The translations under genes and the position numbers were made by a program. A stretch of 64,000 nucleotides of DNA from Pseudomonas fluorescens (lineage in GTDB: Bacteria > Pseudomonadota > Gammaproteobacteria > Pseudomonadales > Pseudomonadaceae), in NCBI RefSeq assembly GCF_902497855.1, contig NZ_CABVHU010000001.1, positions 690,595 to 754,594 of the forward strand. The letters run 5' to 3'. The notes beneath the pieces were generated by a model. That model was not told the DNA's origin and made no database searches. It saw only the letters and a list, made by a program, of their open reading frames with translations. Shown here piece after piece: positions 45,743 through 57,311 of this stretch (within the stretch, counting starts at the first letter, position 1; every line of letters starts with the position of its first letter).

Positions 45743-46578
45743 ATCGCCACCTTGCCGCGACGCAACAGTGCCTGAGCGGGGTAGAAGCGCGCGGGGAAAT
45801 CCAGCTGTTGCGTGGCGAACAGATCCACCACTTTGCCGATCACCGTCAGCGTCGGGATGCCCGGCGGACACTCCAGCACCAGGCTCGGCAGCTGGTGAAG
45901 CACGCCTCGGGCGACATGCTGGTCGGGGCGGGTGCCGTTGCTGATCAGCGCCGCCGGTGTATCGGCCGGCAGTCCGGCCTCGATCAGGCGCTGGGCGATG
46001 ATCCTCAGGTTCGACAGGCCCATGTAGAACACCAGGGTCTGGCTACCGTCGGCGAGGCTGCTCCAGGGCAGCGACAACTCGCCGTCACGTTGCAAATGGC
46101 CGGTGATGAACCGACAGGAGTTGACCAGGTCGCGGTGGGTCAGCGGGATGCCCGCGTAAGCGCTGCAGCCGGAGGCGGCGGTGATGCCCGGGACCACCTG
46201 GCAGTCGATGCCGCGTTGCAGCAGGTACTCCAGCTCCTCGGCGCCACGGCCGAAAATGAACGGGTCGCCACCCTTGAGCCGGACCACGCGCTGCCCTTGA
46301 TCGGCGAGGTCGGCCAGCAGCTCGTTGATCTGTTCCTGGGGCAGGCTGTGGCAGCCGCTGGCCTTGCCGACGTAATGCCGGGCGCAGGCGAGGGGGATCA
46401 GGATCAGCAATTCTGGGCTGATCAGCCGGTCGTACACCACGGCGTCGGCCTGCATCAACAGGCTCCAGGCGCGCAGGGTCAGCAGGCGTGGATCACCGGG
46501 GCCGGCGCCGACCAAGGCAACTTCGCCCGGCCTGAACGAAGACTCGAGTGTGGGCGGTAGGGCAATTGATGGAGGCAT
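45739..46578 (-). CDS. nirE: Uroporphyrinogen III C-methyltransferase for heme d1
   Basis: This 279-residue SAM enzyme adds methyl groups at C2 and C7 of uroporphyrinogen III to give precorrin-2. Motifs are VALVGAGPGDPRLLTLRA, VVYDRLISPELL and VRLKGGDPFIFGRGAEE. It is a single-domain enzyme (no CysG oxidase part). ATG 46578 has AAGGACG upstream. The location between nirJ and nirN shows that it serves d1 rather than siroheme. Confidence 0.94.
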   Translation of the reverse strand: MPPSIALPPTLESSFRPGEVALVGAGPGDPRLLTLRAWSLLMQADAVVYDRLISPELLILIPLACARHYVGKASGCHSLPQEQINELLADLADQGQRVVRLKGGDPFIFGRGAEELEYLLQRGIDCQVVPGITAASGCSAYAGIPLTHRDLVNSCRFITGHLQRDGELSLPWSSLADGSQTLVFYMGLSNLRIIAQRLIEAGLPADTPAALISNGTRPDQHVARGVLHQLPSLVLECPPGIPTLTVIGKVVDLFATQQLDFPARFYPAQALLRRGKVAI

Positions 46579-46648
46579 GGGACGTCCTTGGTGCTGCATC
46601 AGGTTGGCCGGCCCCGCCCTGTGTCAGGTGGTTGGCCGGACGGGCTAG

Positions 46649-47827
46649 TCAGTGGGTGATGCAAGAGATGAGCGTTGGCGGCGGTACACCGATTTCTTCA
46701 TCGCTGAGGTGGCAACCGGGGTCCTGGCCCCAGAGGTCGCCCTCGGCCCAGGCGCGGGTGCGGGTATTGCCGTTGCAGATGGGCAGCCAGCGGCAATAGG
46801 CGCAGCGCCCGCCCACCACCCGGGGATGTTCACGCAGTCGCAGCAGCAGGGCATCCGGCCGTTCCAGCCACAAGGTGCGAAACGGCGTGCGTCGCACATT
46901 GCCCACCGAGTGCTGCCACCAATAGGTGTCCGGGTGCACTTCGCCGGTGTTGTCGATATTGGCGATGCCGCTGCCGGAGGCATTGCCGCCCCAGGCGCGG
47001 AGCATGTTTTCCAGGCGTGGGTAGTGCTCGGGCAGACGCAGGGCTGCCCATTGCAGCAGGAGAATGGCATCGGCATCGTTGTTGCCGCTGACAAAGTCGC
47101 TGTCGCGGCCCTGTTGGATGTCGGCCCAGGCGCGTTCGAAGATCAGCGTCATGGCCTCGCGGCTCATCTGCTGTTGCGCGTCGAGTTGGCGACTGCGTTT
47201 GCCGCGACCGCTGTAGTTGAGGTGCGACAGATAAAACTTCTGCACGTCGTACTCGCGCATCAGCGCCAGCAGAGCGGGTAGTTGCTGATGATTCTCCTGG
47301 GTCAGGGTGGTGCGCAGCCCCACGCGAATCCCCTGTTCGCGGCAGAGGCGGATCGCCTGCATGGAGCTGGCGAAGCTGCCCTTGAGTTGGCGGAAGGCGT
47401 CATGGGTAGCTTCCAGGCCATCGATACTGATCCCGACGTAGTCGAAATTTGCCGCACTGATCTGCGCGATGTTCTGCTGATCGATCAGTGTGCCGTTGGT
47501 GGACAGGGCGACAAAGAAACCCTTGGTCCGGGCGTAGGCACTGAGCACAAACAGATCCTCGCGCAACAGCGGTTCGCCACCGGACAGAATCAACACCTTG
47601 ACGCCGGCATCGTGCAGATCGTCAATCACGGTCAGCGCCGCGGCCGTATCCAGTTCGTCGCGAAAGACACTGTCTGCCGAAGTGGCGTAGCAATGTTTGC
47701 ACGTCAGGTTGCAACGCCTGAGCAGGTTCCAGATCACCACCGGCGGGCGGTTGCTGCCCGGTGGGCTGGTTCGGGGGGCAGGGGCCTGGCCGGCCAGCGC
47801 GCGCAGGTATTGGCTGATCCTCAACAT
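46649..47827 (-). CDS. nirJ: Heme d1 biosynthesis radical SAM protein
   Basis: This 392-residue radical SAM/SPASM enzyme has the cluster motif Cys39-x3-Cys43-x2-Cys46 (RRCNLTCKHCYATS) and LSGGEPLLRED. Auxiliary-cluster cysteines lie near the C-terminus (GRCAYCRWLPICNG, then DPGCHLS). It removes two propionate side chains from didecarboxysiroheme to form the keto groups of heme d1. Confidence 0.96.
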   Translation of the reverse strand: MLRISQYLRALAGQAPAPRTSPPGSNRPPVVIWNLLRRCNLTCKHCYATSADSVFRDELDTAAALTVIDDLHDAGVKVLILSGGEPLLREDLFVLSAYARTKGFFVALSTNGTLIDQQNIAQISAANFDYVGISIDGLEATHDAFRQLKGSFASSMQAIRLCREQGIRVGLRTTLTQENHQQLPALLALMREYDVQKFYLSHLNYSGRGKRSRQLDAQQQMSREAMTLIFERAWADIQQGRDSDFVSGNNDADAILLLQWAALRLPEHYPRLENMLRAWGGNASGSGIANIDNTGEVHPDTYWWQHSVGNVRRTPFRTLWLERPDALLLRLREHPRVVGGRCAYCRWLPICNGNTRTRAWAEGDLWGQDPGCHLSDEEIGVPPPTLISCITH

Positions 47828-47853
47828 GCTTCTCTCCTTGAGTCAGGGCGTGT

Positions 47854-48357
47854 TCAGCGTGAAGTGGGTGGCAGGCGCACACCGGTTTTCTTCAGGATGC
47901 GGCTGCTCACCAGCATGTCGTCGGCGGCACAGGCGTCGCCCAACAAATAGCGCAGGTGTTCGCGGTAGCTGTTGATCTCTTCACTGCTGCGCCCGTGGAC
48001 CATGGCGAACAGGTTGTAGCGCCACGCGGTGCGGCGTGGCCGGCGATAGCAGTGGCTGACGAAGGGTTGCGCGCCGACCAGCGCACCGAGGCGCGGCATG
48101 TCGGTGTCGCGTATATCCCAGACCGTCATGCCGTTGTGGCGATAGCCCAGTCGGTAGTGATTGGGCACGGCGGCGATCCGCCGAATCGCGCCCTCGGTCT
48201 GCAAGCGCTTGAGCAGCTCCAGGGTGGCTTCTATGTTCAGTCCCAACTGTTCGGCGAGCCACGCCCATGGGTCTTCCAGCAACGGCAGACCGGCCTGGGT
48301 CAACACGATCAGACGCTGGATGAGGGTGTCTTCAGGCCGGGAAATACAGACCGACAT
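47854..48357 (-). CDS. nirH: Siroheme decarboxylase subunit
   Basis: This 167-residue Lrp/AsnC-fold protein of the NirDLGH group decarboxylates siroheme to 12,18-didecarboxysiroheme. It shows an HTH-like N-terminus (WAWLAEQLGLNIEATLELLKRL) and an effector-like C-terminal half with SHCYRRPRRTAWRYNLFAMVHG. The ATG at 48357 lies 26 bp inside nirG behind AGGAG, so the genes overlap. Confidence 0.92.
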   Translation of the reverse strand: MSVCISRPEDTLIQRLIVLTQAGLPLLEDPWAWLAEQLGLNIEATLELLKRLQTEGAIRRIAAVPNHYRLGYRHNGMTVWDIRDTDMPRLGALVGAQPFVSHCYRRPRRTAWRYNLFAMVHGRSSEEINSYREHLRYLLGDACAADDMLVSSRILKKTGVRLPPTSR

Positions 48358-48775
48358 GGTAGGTCTCCTCTTTGGGCAGGTTGAGCAGCGGCAGGCCGGT
48401 CAGGGTTTCGATGCGCTGCAGCGTCTCGGCGATGGCGTGTTCGGTCGAGCATCCGAGCACGAACCACATGTTCCAGCGGTGTTCGCGCCGATAGTTGTGC
48501 GCCACTTCAGGCAGGGCATGCAGTTGCTCGGCGACCGCTTCGAAACGCTCTTCCGGTACCGCCAGTGCAGCGAGGGTGAAGGCGCCGCCCAGGCGTTCGA
48601 TGTCGAACATCGGGCCGAACCGGGTGAGCACGCCGTCCTCGAGCAATTCATGCAGGCGATCGAGCAGTTCGTGGCTGCTGCTATCGAGTTCGGCGGCCAG
48701 GGCCTGCCAGGGATGGCGGACCAGCGGCAGGCCCAGTTGCAAACGGTTGATCAGCCGCCGATCGAGATCATCCAT
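48332..48775 (-). CDS. nirG: Siroheme decarboxylase subunit
   Basis: This 147-residue NirDLGH-family subunit has PLVRHPWQALAAEL and HNYRREHRWNMWFVLG, the latter holding the conserved tyrosine/histidine patch used in substrate binding. The ATG at 48775 overlaps the nirL 3' end by 8 bp. Confidence 0.91.
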   Translation of the reverse strand: MDDLDRRLINRLQLGLPLVRHPWQALAAELDSSSHELLDRLHELLEDGVLTRFGPMFDIERLGGAFTLAALAVPEERFEAVAEQLHALPEVAHNYRREHRWNMWFVLGCSTEHAIAETLQRIETLTGLPLLNLPKEETYHVGLYFPA

Positions 48776-49283
48776 GCAGGGATGCTCCTGTTGGCGAGGG
48801 GGCATAGCGTCCACCGCATTGTTTGAAGGCGTGGCTGCTGAACAGCAATTGGTGGGGCAGGTCGCTCAGCAGTTGTGCTTGCAGCAACGCTTGAACCTGC
48901 GCCTCGACCTGGTCCCGTTGCCGCCCGTGGATCATGCAGAACAGGTTGTAGCGCCACTGCGGCAACTGCCGTGGCCGTTGATAGCAGAGGTTGATCCCGG
49001 GGGCCCGGCCCAGGCGCTGGCCGACTTCATCGATCAACGCGTCCGGAACATCCAGCACCAGCATGGCGTTGGCGGTAAACCCCAGGGCGCGATGGTTGAG
49101 CACCAGGCCGACCCGACGGAACAGCCCTTGCGCCTGCCACCGGTGCATTTGCACGAGCACCTGGTGCTCGTTGCCCTTGATCCGTTCGGCGAGGGCCTGG
49201 TAGGGCCGCGATACGCGCGGCAATCCGGCTTCCAGGTGCCGGCGCAAGGCCAGTGCCTGTTTGGCGCTCAATCCGGGCATCAT
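48768..49283 (-). CDS. nirL: Siroheme decarboxylase subunit
   Basis: This 171-residue NirDLGH-family subunit has LPRVSRPYQALAERI, NLCYQRPRQLPQWRYNLFCM and a C-terminal HAFKQCGGRYAP. It resembles NirH more than NirG. The start MM at 49283 overlaps the nirD stop. Confidence 0.91.
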   Translation of the reverse strand: MMPGLSAKQALALRRHLEAGLPRVSRPYQALAERIKGNEHQVLVQMHRWQAQGLFRRVGLVLNHRALGFTANAMLVLDVPDALIDEVGQRLGRAPGINLCYQRPRQLPQWRYNLFCMIHGRQRDQVEAQVQALLQAQLLSDLPHQLLFSSHAFKQCGGRYAPSPTGASLHG

Positions 49284-49738
49284 GGGGTTTCTCCCAGGGC
49301 GAAGCCGAGGTCGATGCGAAACGCGGTCACCATCGGCAGGTCCAGCGGCATCAGGCCGGTGTCGCGCTCGAGTTCCTTGAGCACCCGGTCGAGGTGTGGG
49401 CGATCAGGGCCGGTCAGCACAAACCACAGGTTGTAGAAATGGTCCCGGGCGTAGTTGTGATTGACCTCCGGGTATTGGCTCACGCGCTCGGCGACCTGTT
49501 GCAGGCGTTCGGCGGGCACGGCGAGGGCGGCGAGGGTGCTGGCCCCGGCGCGGCTGTGTTCGAACACCGGGCCGATCCGTGACAGGCTGCCGGCCTGATC
49601 CATTTCTTGCAGGCAGGCCAGTATTTGCGACTCGCGGCACCCGAGGATCCGCGCCATTTCCTTGTAGGGTTCCGGGCACAGCGGCATGCCGTGCTGGAAG
49701 CGGTCGATCAGTTGGTGGCTGAGCAGGTCCAGGTTCAT
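49280..49738 (-). CDS. nirD: Siroheme decarboxylase subunit (heme d1 NirD)
   Basis: This 152-residue NirDLGH-family subunit has MPLCPEPYKEMARILG and NHNYARDHFYNLWFVLTG. It is most like NirG. The ATG at 49738 fits the family length; the longer frame to 49945 overlaps nirF. It is unrelated to the assimilatory NirD at 30508. Confidence 0.91.
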   Translation of the reverse strand: MNLDLLSHQLIDRFQHGMPLCPEPYKEMARILGCRESQILACLQEMDQAGSLSRIGPVFEHSRAGASTLAALAVPAERLQQVAERVSQYPEVNHNYARDHFYNLWFVLTGPDRPHLDRVLKELERDTGLMPLDLPMVTAFRIDLGFALGETP

Positions 49739-49739
49739 T

Positions 49740-50918
49740 TCAATACCCCATTTTTTGCGCGCGGCTGCTAAAGAAAATGCCGCTCGGCGCGGTGGCCGGC
49801 AGGCTGCCCAGCAGCTTGAGCCGGTACGGATCCCAGACCTGAACCTGACCGCCGTCGCGTAGGGACAGCCACAGTTGGTCGCCACGGGCGGTGAATTCCA
49901 TGTGCAACACGGCCGGTCCCGGTCGAAGGTCGGCGATGACTGCATGGGTTTCGCTGTCGATGACCTGGACCCGATCGTTGTCCGGGTAGGCGAAGTTGAC
50001 CCATAGCTGGCGACCGTCCGGCCGCGACGTGACGAACACCGGTTGGCCGGCGACTGGGATGACTGCAGTCTGCTTCCACGTGCGCGAGTCCATCACCAGC
50101 ACCTGGTGATGGCCAACGGCGGGCACGAAGGCCTGGTTGTCGGCGACGGCCCAGCCTTCCAGGTGCGGCATCTTGTAGACGGGCAGTTTCACTTGTCCGC
50201 GTCCGTAATCGCCGAGCACCCGCTGCACCCCGCGCTCCGGATGCCAGAGGTCGAGTTGCGCCATGCCATCCTCGCCGAACAGCCCGGCCATGTAGTAGCG
50301 GCCATCCGGGGTGATCAAGGCGTCGTAGGGCTGCTGGCCGATATCGGTGAAGCGGCTGATCCGGGGCGTGTTGCCCTGGCTGAAGTCGGCGGTCCAGATT
50401 TCACCGGTATCGAACAGGCTGAAGACAAAGCGTTGTCCCGGGGCGTCGACCAGGCCGACCACCCGCGAGCGTTTGCTGCCATCGGCCAGGGGCGTGGCCG
50501 GAATGTCGGCCACCAGCTGCAGGGTTTTGGCATCGAATACCTTGACCCCGCCGGGCACGTAGTTGGACACCGCGATCAACTTGCCGTCCTGACTGATGGC
50601 GCCGCCGATGCTGTTGCCGCCCTGGATGACTCGATGCTCGATGCGCCGGGTCAGCAGGTCGATTTTGCTCAAGCCGCCGTCGCGGCCGAACACATAGGCG
50701 TAGCGCTGGTCGCGGGAGAACACCGCCGAGGCATGGGACAGGTCACCGAAACCCTCGAGTCGGGCCAGGGCGGTGCGGGTGTCGCTTTCGATGATTTGCA
50801 CGCTGCCCGTGGCGCGCTCCACCACCACGCCCAGATCGCCGGTACCGCGCAAGGGTGGCTGGACGCAAGCGGACAACAGCAGCCCGGTCGCCGCTGACAG
50901 CAGGAGTGATCGGATCAT
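49740..50918 (-). CDS. nirF: Heme d1 biosynthesis lipoprotein
   Basis: This 392-residue periplasmic protein has the lipobox LLLSAC (cysteine near residue 17) and an eight-bladed d1-type propeller similar to NirS and NirN but with no cytochrome c domain. It binds dihydro-heme d1 or a precursor and interacts with NirN and NirS. The ATG at 50918 overlaps nirC as ATGA. It is separated by one base from nirD. Confidence 0.94.
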   Translation of the reverse strand: MIRSLLLSAATGLLLSACVQPPLRGTGDLGVVVERATGSVQIIESDTRTALARLEGFGDLSHASAVFSRDQRYAYVFGRDGGLSKIDLLTRRIEHRVIQGGNSIGGAISQDGKLIAVSNYVPGGVKVFDAKTLQLVADIPATPLADGSKRSRVVGLVDAPGQRFVFSLFDTGEIWTADFSQGNTPRISRFTDIGQQPYDALITPDGRYYMAGLFGEDGMAQLDLWHPERGVQRVLGDYGRGQVKLPVYKMPHLEGWAVADNQAFVPAVGHHQVLVMDSRTWKQTAVIPVAGQPVFVTSRPDGRQLWVNFAYPDNDRVQVIDSETHAVIADLRPGPAVLHMEFTARGDQLWLSLRDGGQVQVWDPYRLKLLGSLPATAPSGIFFSSRAQKMGY

Positions 50919-51241
50919 GGTGCGGGGTATCCCTGGAGAAGAAGATCGACCAGCCAACGGATGTCGTCCGGGCTGAGCAATGGCGCCCAACCGGGCATGG
51001 CGGTGCCGGGCCGGCCGTGGCTGACGGTGGCGATCAGGCTGTCCCTGGGCTTGCCGGCCAGTGCCGCGCGGGTCAGTTCGGGGCCCAGCCCGCCAGTCAT
51101 GTGCAGCCCATGGCAGGCGCCACAGTCCTGGCTCAGCAGGTGTTCGAGTTGCGCCTGACGCGTGGCGTCCGGTGTCGCCACCGCGGTGGTGCAAATGAGG
51201 AGGAGGGCCGCCACAATCACAGCGTGTCGATAGACCTTCAT
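50915..51241 (-). CDS. nirC: c-type cytochrome, NirS maturation/electron donor
   Basis: This 108-residue monoheme cytochrome has a signal peptide (AVIVAALLLICTTAVA) and heme motif Cys40-Cys43-His44 (CGACH), with a C-terminal Met ligand in GTAMPGWAP. NirC can donate electrons to NirS and may serve d1 insertion. Confidence 0.93.
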   Translation of the reverse strand: MKVYRHAVIVAALLLICTTAVATPDATRQAQLEHLLSQDCGACHGLHMTGGLGPELTRAALAGKPRDSLIATVSHGRPGTAMPGWAPLLSPDDIRWLVDLLLQGYPAP

Positions 51242-51257
51242 GACGCCCTCCAGGCGG

Positions 51258-51575
51258 TTATTTGAGTGTCAGTACCCAGGTCGCGAGAATTTTCGCTTCT
51301 TCATCCGTCACGGGGTTGGCGGGCATTGGCATCGGCCCCCAGTTGCCTGAAGTGCCGTTCTTGATGTGGCCTGCCAGGGTGTCCGCGGCTCCGGCCACGC
51401 CCGCATTCTTGGCCGCGACATCCTTGAGCGCGGGGCCGACCAGCTTGGTGTCGATGGTATGGCAGGCGGCGCAGGGTTTGCTCTTGAACAGCGTCGGCCC
51501 GTCCTCGGCAGCCATGACCGGCTGCACGCTCAGCGCAGCGGTCAGGGCGAACAGTGAAAACAGTGTATTTTTCAT
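51258..51575 (-). CDS. nirM: Cytochrome c-551
   Basis: This 105-residue precursor has a signal peptide ending VMAAED, heme motif Cys35-Cys38-His39 (CAACH) and distal Met in [11 protein letters not shown]. It is the main electron donor to NirS and NorCB. The ATG at 51575 is preferred over a 5-residue extension. Confidence 0.95.
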   Translation of the reverse strand: MKNTLFSLFALTAALSVQPVMAAEDGPTLFKSKPCAACHTIDTKLVGPALKDVAAKNAGVAGAADTLAGHIKNGTSGNWGPMPMPANPVTDEEAKILATWVLTLK

Positions 51576-51599
51576 GATGGTTCCTTGCATTGATGGAGC

Positions 51600-53366
<1,767 letters not shown>

Positions 53367-53391
53367 CTATGCCCAAGGGGCGAATGCTCGC

Positions 53392-53405
53392 TTGACGGCG
53401 ATCAA
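53392..53405. promoter_or_regulatory. Shared ANR/DNR box between nirS and nirQ
   Basis: TTGACGGCGATCAA matches 9 of 10 positions. Start sites 41.5 bp either side would fall near 53357 (nirS) and 53440 (nirQ), leaving 69- and 47-nt leaders, so one dimer could serve both genes. Confidence 0.85.
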
Positions 53406-53486
53406 GTTTGCCGGCCACGCCCCTTGCCAGGTTGTCGCAGGGGCCCGTAGCGTGTGGCTTGAATCCGCTTTTGGAGCAGTCAGCCC

Positions 53487-54290
53487 ATGGACCGAATCCC
53501 GTCTTGCGCTCACCCGATCGAACCCTTCTATCAACCGCTGAATAATGAGGAGGCGCTGTTCGAGCAAGCCTGGCATCACGGCATGCCGGTGCTGATCAAA
53601 GGGCCGACGGGGTGCGGCAAGACCCGCTTCGTCCAGCACATGGCCCATCGGCTGAAACTGCCGCTGTACACCGTGGCCTGCCACGACGATCTGAGCGCCG
53701 CCGACCTGATCGGCCGCCATTTGATCGGCGCCCAAGGCACCTGGTGGCAGGACGGACCCTTGACCCGCGCAGTGCGTGAAGGCGGCATTTGTTACCTGGA
53801 CGAAGTGGTCGAGGCGCGCCAGGACACCGTGGTCGTCCTGCATCCCCTGGCCGACGATCGGCGCGAACTGTTCCTGGAACGCACCGGCGAAGTGCTCAAG
53901 GCCCCGCCTTCCTTCATGCTGGTGGTGTCGTACAACCCCGGTTACCAGAACCTGCTCAAAGGCATGAAACCCAGCACCCGGCAACGCTTCGTGGCGATGC
54001 GCTTCGGCTACCCGCCGGTGGCCGATGAAGAGCGCATCGTCGCCAGGGAGGCCAACGTGGATAACGCGCTGGCGGCGCAAGTGGTCAGGCTGGGACAGGC
54101 CCTGCGTCGACTCGACCAGCACGATCTGGAGGAAGTCGCCTCGACCCGCCTGCTGATTTTCACCGCGCGCATGATCGGCGCCGGCATGAGCCCGCGGGAA
54201 GCGTGCATGGCCTGCCTGGCCGAGCCGCTGAGCGATGATCCGCTGACCGTTGCGGCGCTTATGGATGTGGTCGATGTCCACTTCGGCTGA
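53487..54290 (+). CDS. nirQ: AAA+ ATPase for NirS/NorCB activation
   Basis: This 267-residue MoxR-type ATPase has Walker A GPTGCGKT (residues 39-46) and Walker B ICYLDEVVEA. It is required for active nitrite and NO reductases and is thought to work with the VWA protein NorD encoded further along. Start ATG at 53487 follows an ANR/DNR box. norE/nirO starts inside its 3' end. Confidence 0.95.
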   Translation: MDRIPSCAHPIEPFYQPLNNEEALFEQAWHHGMPVLIKGPTGCGKTRFVQHMAHRLKLPLYTVACHDDLSAADLIGRHLIGAQGTWWQDGPLTRAVREGGICYLDEVVEARQDTVVVLHPLADDRRELFLERTGEVLKAPPSFMLVVSYNPGYQNLLKGMKPSTRQRFVAMRFGYPPVADEERIVAREANVDNALAAQVVRLGQALRRLDQHDLEEVASTRLLIFTARMIGAGMSPREACMACLAEPLSDDPLTVAALMDVVDVHFG

Positions 54291-54861
54291 GTTCACAGGG
54301 GTTAAGCGGGGCCACTTGCCGGGCGATCTGGCGATGTGGTTTTTCATCCTGGCCGAGTTGTCGGTGTTCGCCATCCTGATCCTGGCGTTCGCCGTGACCC
54401 AGGCCCTCAAGCCGCAGATGTTCAGTGACAGCCGGCTATTGCTCGACACCTCTACCGGCCTGGCGATGACCCTGAGCCTGCTGACCGGCGGGCTGTTCGC
54501 CGCGCTGGCCCAGGAACAGGTCAGGCGCTCACGGCCACGCCGTGGCGCCGTCTACCTGCTGGCAGCGCTGCTCGCCGCCAGTGTCTATGTGCTGTTGAAG
54601 CTCACCGAGTACCACCACTTGCTCGGATCGGGGCTGGGCATGGAGCACAACACCTTTTTCACCCTCTACTGGATCCTCACCGGGTTCCACTTTCTCCATG
54701 TCGTGCTCGGCATGGTCATCCTCGGCTGGCTGGCCGAACGTTGCCGCCGTGGTTTGTACAACGCCGACAACCGCAGCGGCTTTGAATCCGGGGTGTTGTA
54801 CTGGCACATGGTCGATCTGATCTGGGTCGTGCTGTTTCCGCTGGTCTATGTGCTGAGTTGA
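54274..54861 (+). CDS. nirO: Cytochrome oxidase subunit III-like NO-reductase accessory protein
   Basis: This 195-residue protein (also called NorE) has five transmembrane segments of the COX3 superfamily (GHLPGDLAMWFFILAELSVF, EHNTFFTLYWILTGFHFLHV, LYWHMVDLIWVVLFPLVYV). Its role in NO reductase assembly or function is accessory. The ATG at 54274 lies 17 bp inside nirQ. Confidence 0.88.
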   Translation: MSTSAEFTGVKRGHLPGDLAMWFFILAELSVFAILILAFAVTQALKPQMFSDSRLLLDTSTGLAMTLSLLTGGLFAALAQEQVRRSRPRRGAVYLLAALLAASVYVLLKLTEYHHLLGSGLGMEHNTFFTLYWILTGFHFLHVVLGMVILGWLAERCRRGLYNADNRSGFESGVLYWHMVDLIWVVLFPLVYVLS

Positions 54862-54871
54862 CGAGGTGATC

Positions 54872-55129
54872 ATGTCTGTATCCAGGGTTTTGCTCGTCTG
54901 CTGGGCGGCGTTGGCCGCGTTAAGCCTGTGCACCGTGCTGCTGGGGCGTGCCGAGGGCACCCGGCTGTTGACGATCGCCATCCTGCTGGTGGCCGTCGGC
55001 AAGGCCTGGCTGATCGCCGACGGCTTCATGGAAATGCGTCACGCCCCGCGGCTGTGGCGCCGGTTGATGCTGAGCTGGGCGGTGGTCCTGGCGGCACTGA
55101 TCGGGCTGACGCTGGTGTCGTTGCGCTGA
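54872..55129 (+). CDS. nirP: NorF-like small membrane protein
   Basis: This 85-residue protein has three hydrophobic segments of the bacterial COX4-like family (ILLVAVGKAWLIADGFMEM is the conserved middle). Its position after nirO matches nirP of P. aeruginosa. ATG 54872 has GAGGTG upstream. Confidence 0.85.
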   Translation: MSVSRVLLVCWAALAALSLCTVLLGRAEGTRLLTIAILLVAVGKAWLIADGFMEMRHAPRLWRRLMLSWAVVLAALIGLTLVSLR

Positions 55130-55143
55130 AGAAATACATCTCC

Positions 55144-55237
55144 AATGTGGGAGCGAGCCTGCTCGCGAAGGGGCCGTCACATTAAACATCCATGTTGACT
55201 GACACACCGCTTTCGCGAGCAGGCTCGCTCCCACATT
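55144..55237. repeat. REP inverted pair (second sequence class)
   Basis: Arms AATGTGGGAGCGAGCCTGCTCGCGAA and complement lie between nirP and the norC promoter. The arm sequence differs from the TGTAGGAGC class elsewhere, indicating a second REP family. Confidence 0.85.
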
Positions 55238-55288
55238 GGATCTCCATCAGGCATACGATCTATACCCGACCAAAACCATCTGCCTTTC

Positions 55289-55302
55289 TTGATCGCCATC
55301 AA
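55289..55302 (+). promoter_or_regulatory. ANR/DNR box before norC
   Basis: TTGATCGCCATCAA is a perfect 10/10 match. Its predicted start site, near 55337, leaves a 23-nt leader. Confidence 0.9.
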
Positions 55303-55359
55303 GCAGCTTTCAACCCCCCGCTTCCTATCATGGACACGCCAAGCAAAGAGGAAGCGACC

Positions 55360-55800
55360 ATGTCAGAGACCTTCACCAAAGGCATGGCCAGGAACATCTA
55401 TTTTGGGGGAAGCGTGTTCTTCTTCCTGATATTCCTGGCCTTGACCTATCACACGGAACAGACCTTTCCAGAGCGCAGCAATGAGGCGCTATTAACCGAA
55501 TCAGTGGAACGCGGCAAGTTGGTCTGGGAGCAAAACAATTGCATCGGCTGCCACACGCTGCTGGGCGAGGGCGCTTACTTCGCGCCTGAGCTGGGCAACG
55601 TGTTCCAGCGGCGCGGCGGCGAGGAGAGCTTCAAGCCCTTCCTGCAGGCCTGGATGAAAATGCAGCCACTGGGCGTACCTGGCCGGCGCGCGATGCCGCA
55701 GTTCAAGTTGAGTGACCAGGAGGTGGATGACATCGCCGAGTTCCTCAAGTGGACCTCGAAAATCAACACCAATGGCTGGCCGCCAAACAAGGAGGGCTAA
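55360..55800 (+). CDS. norC: Nitric oxide reductase, cytochrome c subunit
   Basis: This 146-residue protein has an N-terminal membrane anchor (IYFGGSVFFFLIFLALTY) and heme motif Cys61-Cys64-His65 (NNCIGCHTLLGEGAYFAPEL), with distal Met in RRAMPQFKL. It passes electrons to NorB. The ATG at 55360 has GAGGAAG upstream and sits in line with the DNR box. Confidence 0.97.
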   Translation: MSETFTKGMARNIYFGGSVFFFLIFLALTYHTEQTFPERSNEALLTESVERGKLVWEQNNCIGCHTLLGEGAYFAPELGNVFQRRGGEESFKPFLQAWMKMQPLGVPGRRAMPQFKLSDQEVDDIAEFLKWTSKINTNGWPPNKEG

Positions 55801-57234
<1,434 letters not shown>

Positions 57235-57258
57235 GTCGGGTAACACTTTAGAGGAGGG

Positions 57259-57287
57259 CGGCCCGGCTGGTACAGCGGGCCGTTTTA
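57259..57287 (+). terminator. Hairpin between norB and norD
   Basis: A 7-bp GC stem CGGCCCG / CGGGCCG with a 10-base loop is followed by TTTTA. It lies 25 bp after norB and 25 bp before norD. It probably attenuates norD relative to norCB or stabilises the norCB end, as stoichiometry requires less NorD. Confidence 0.55.
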
Positions 57288-57311
57288 CCTTGGTTTTCAG
57301 AGGAAAAAACC

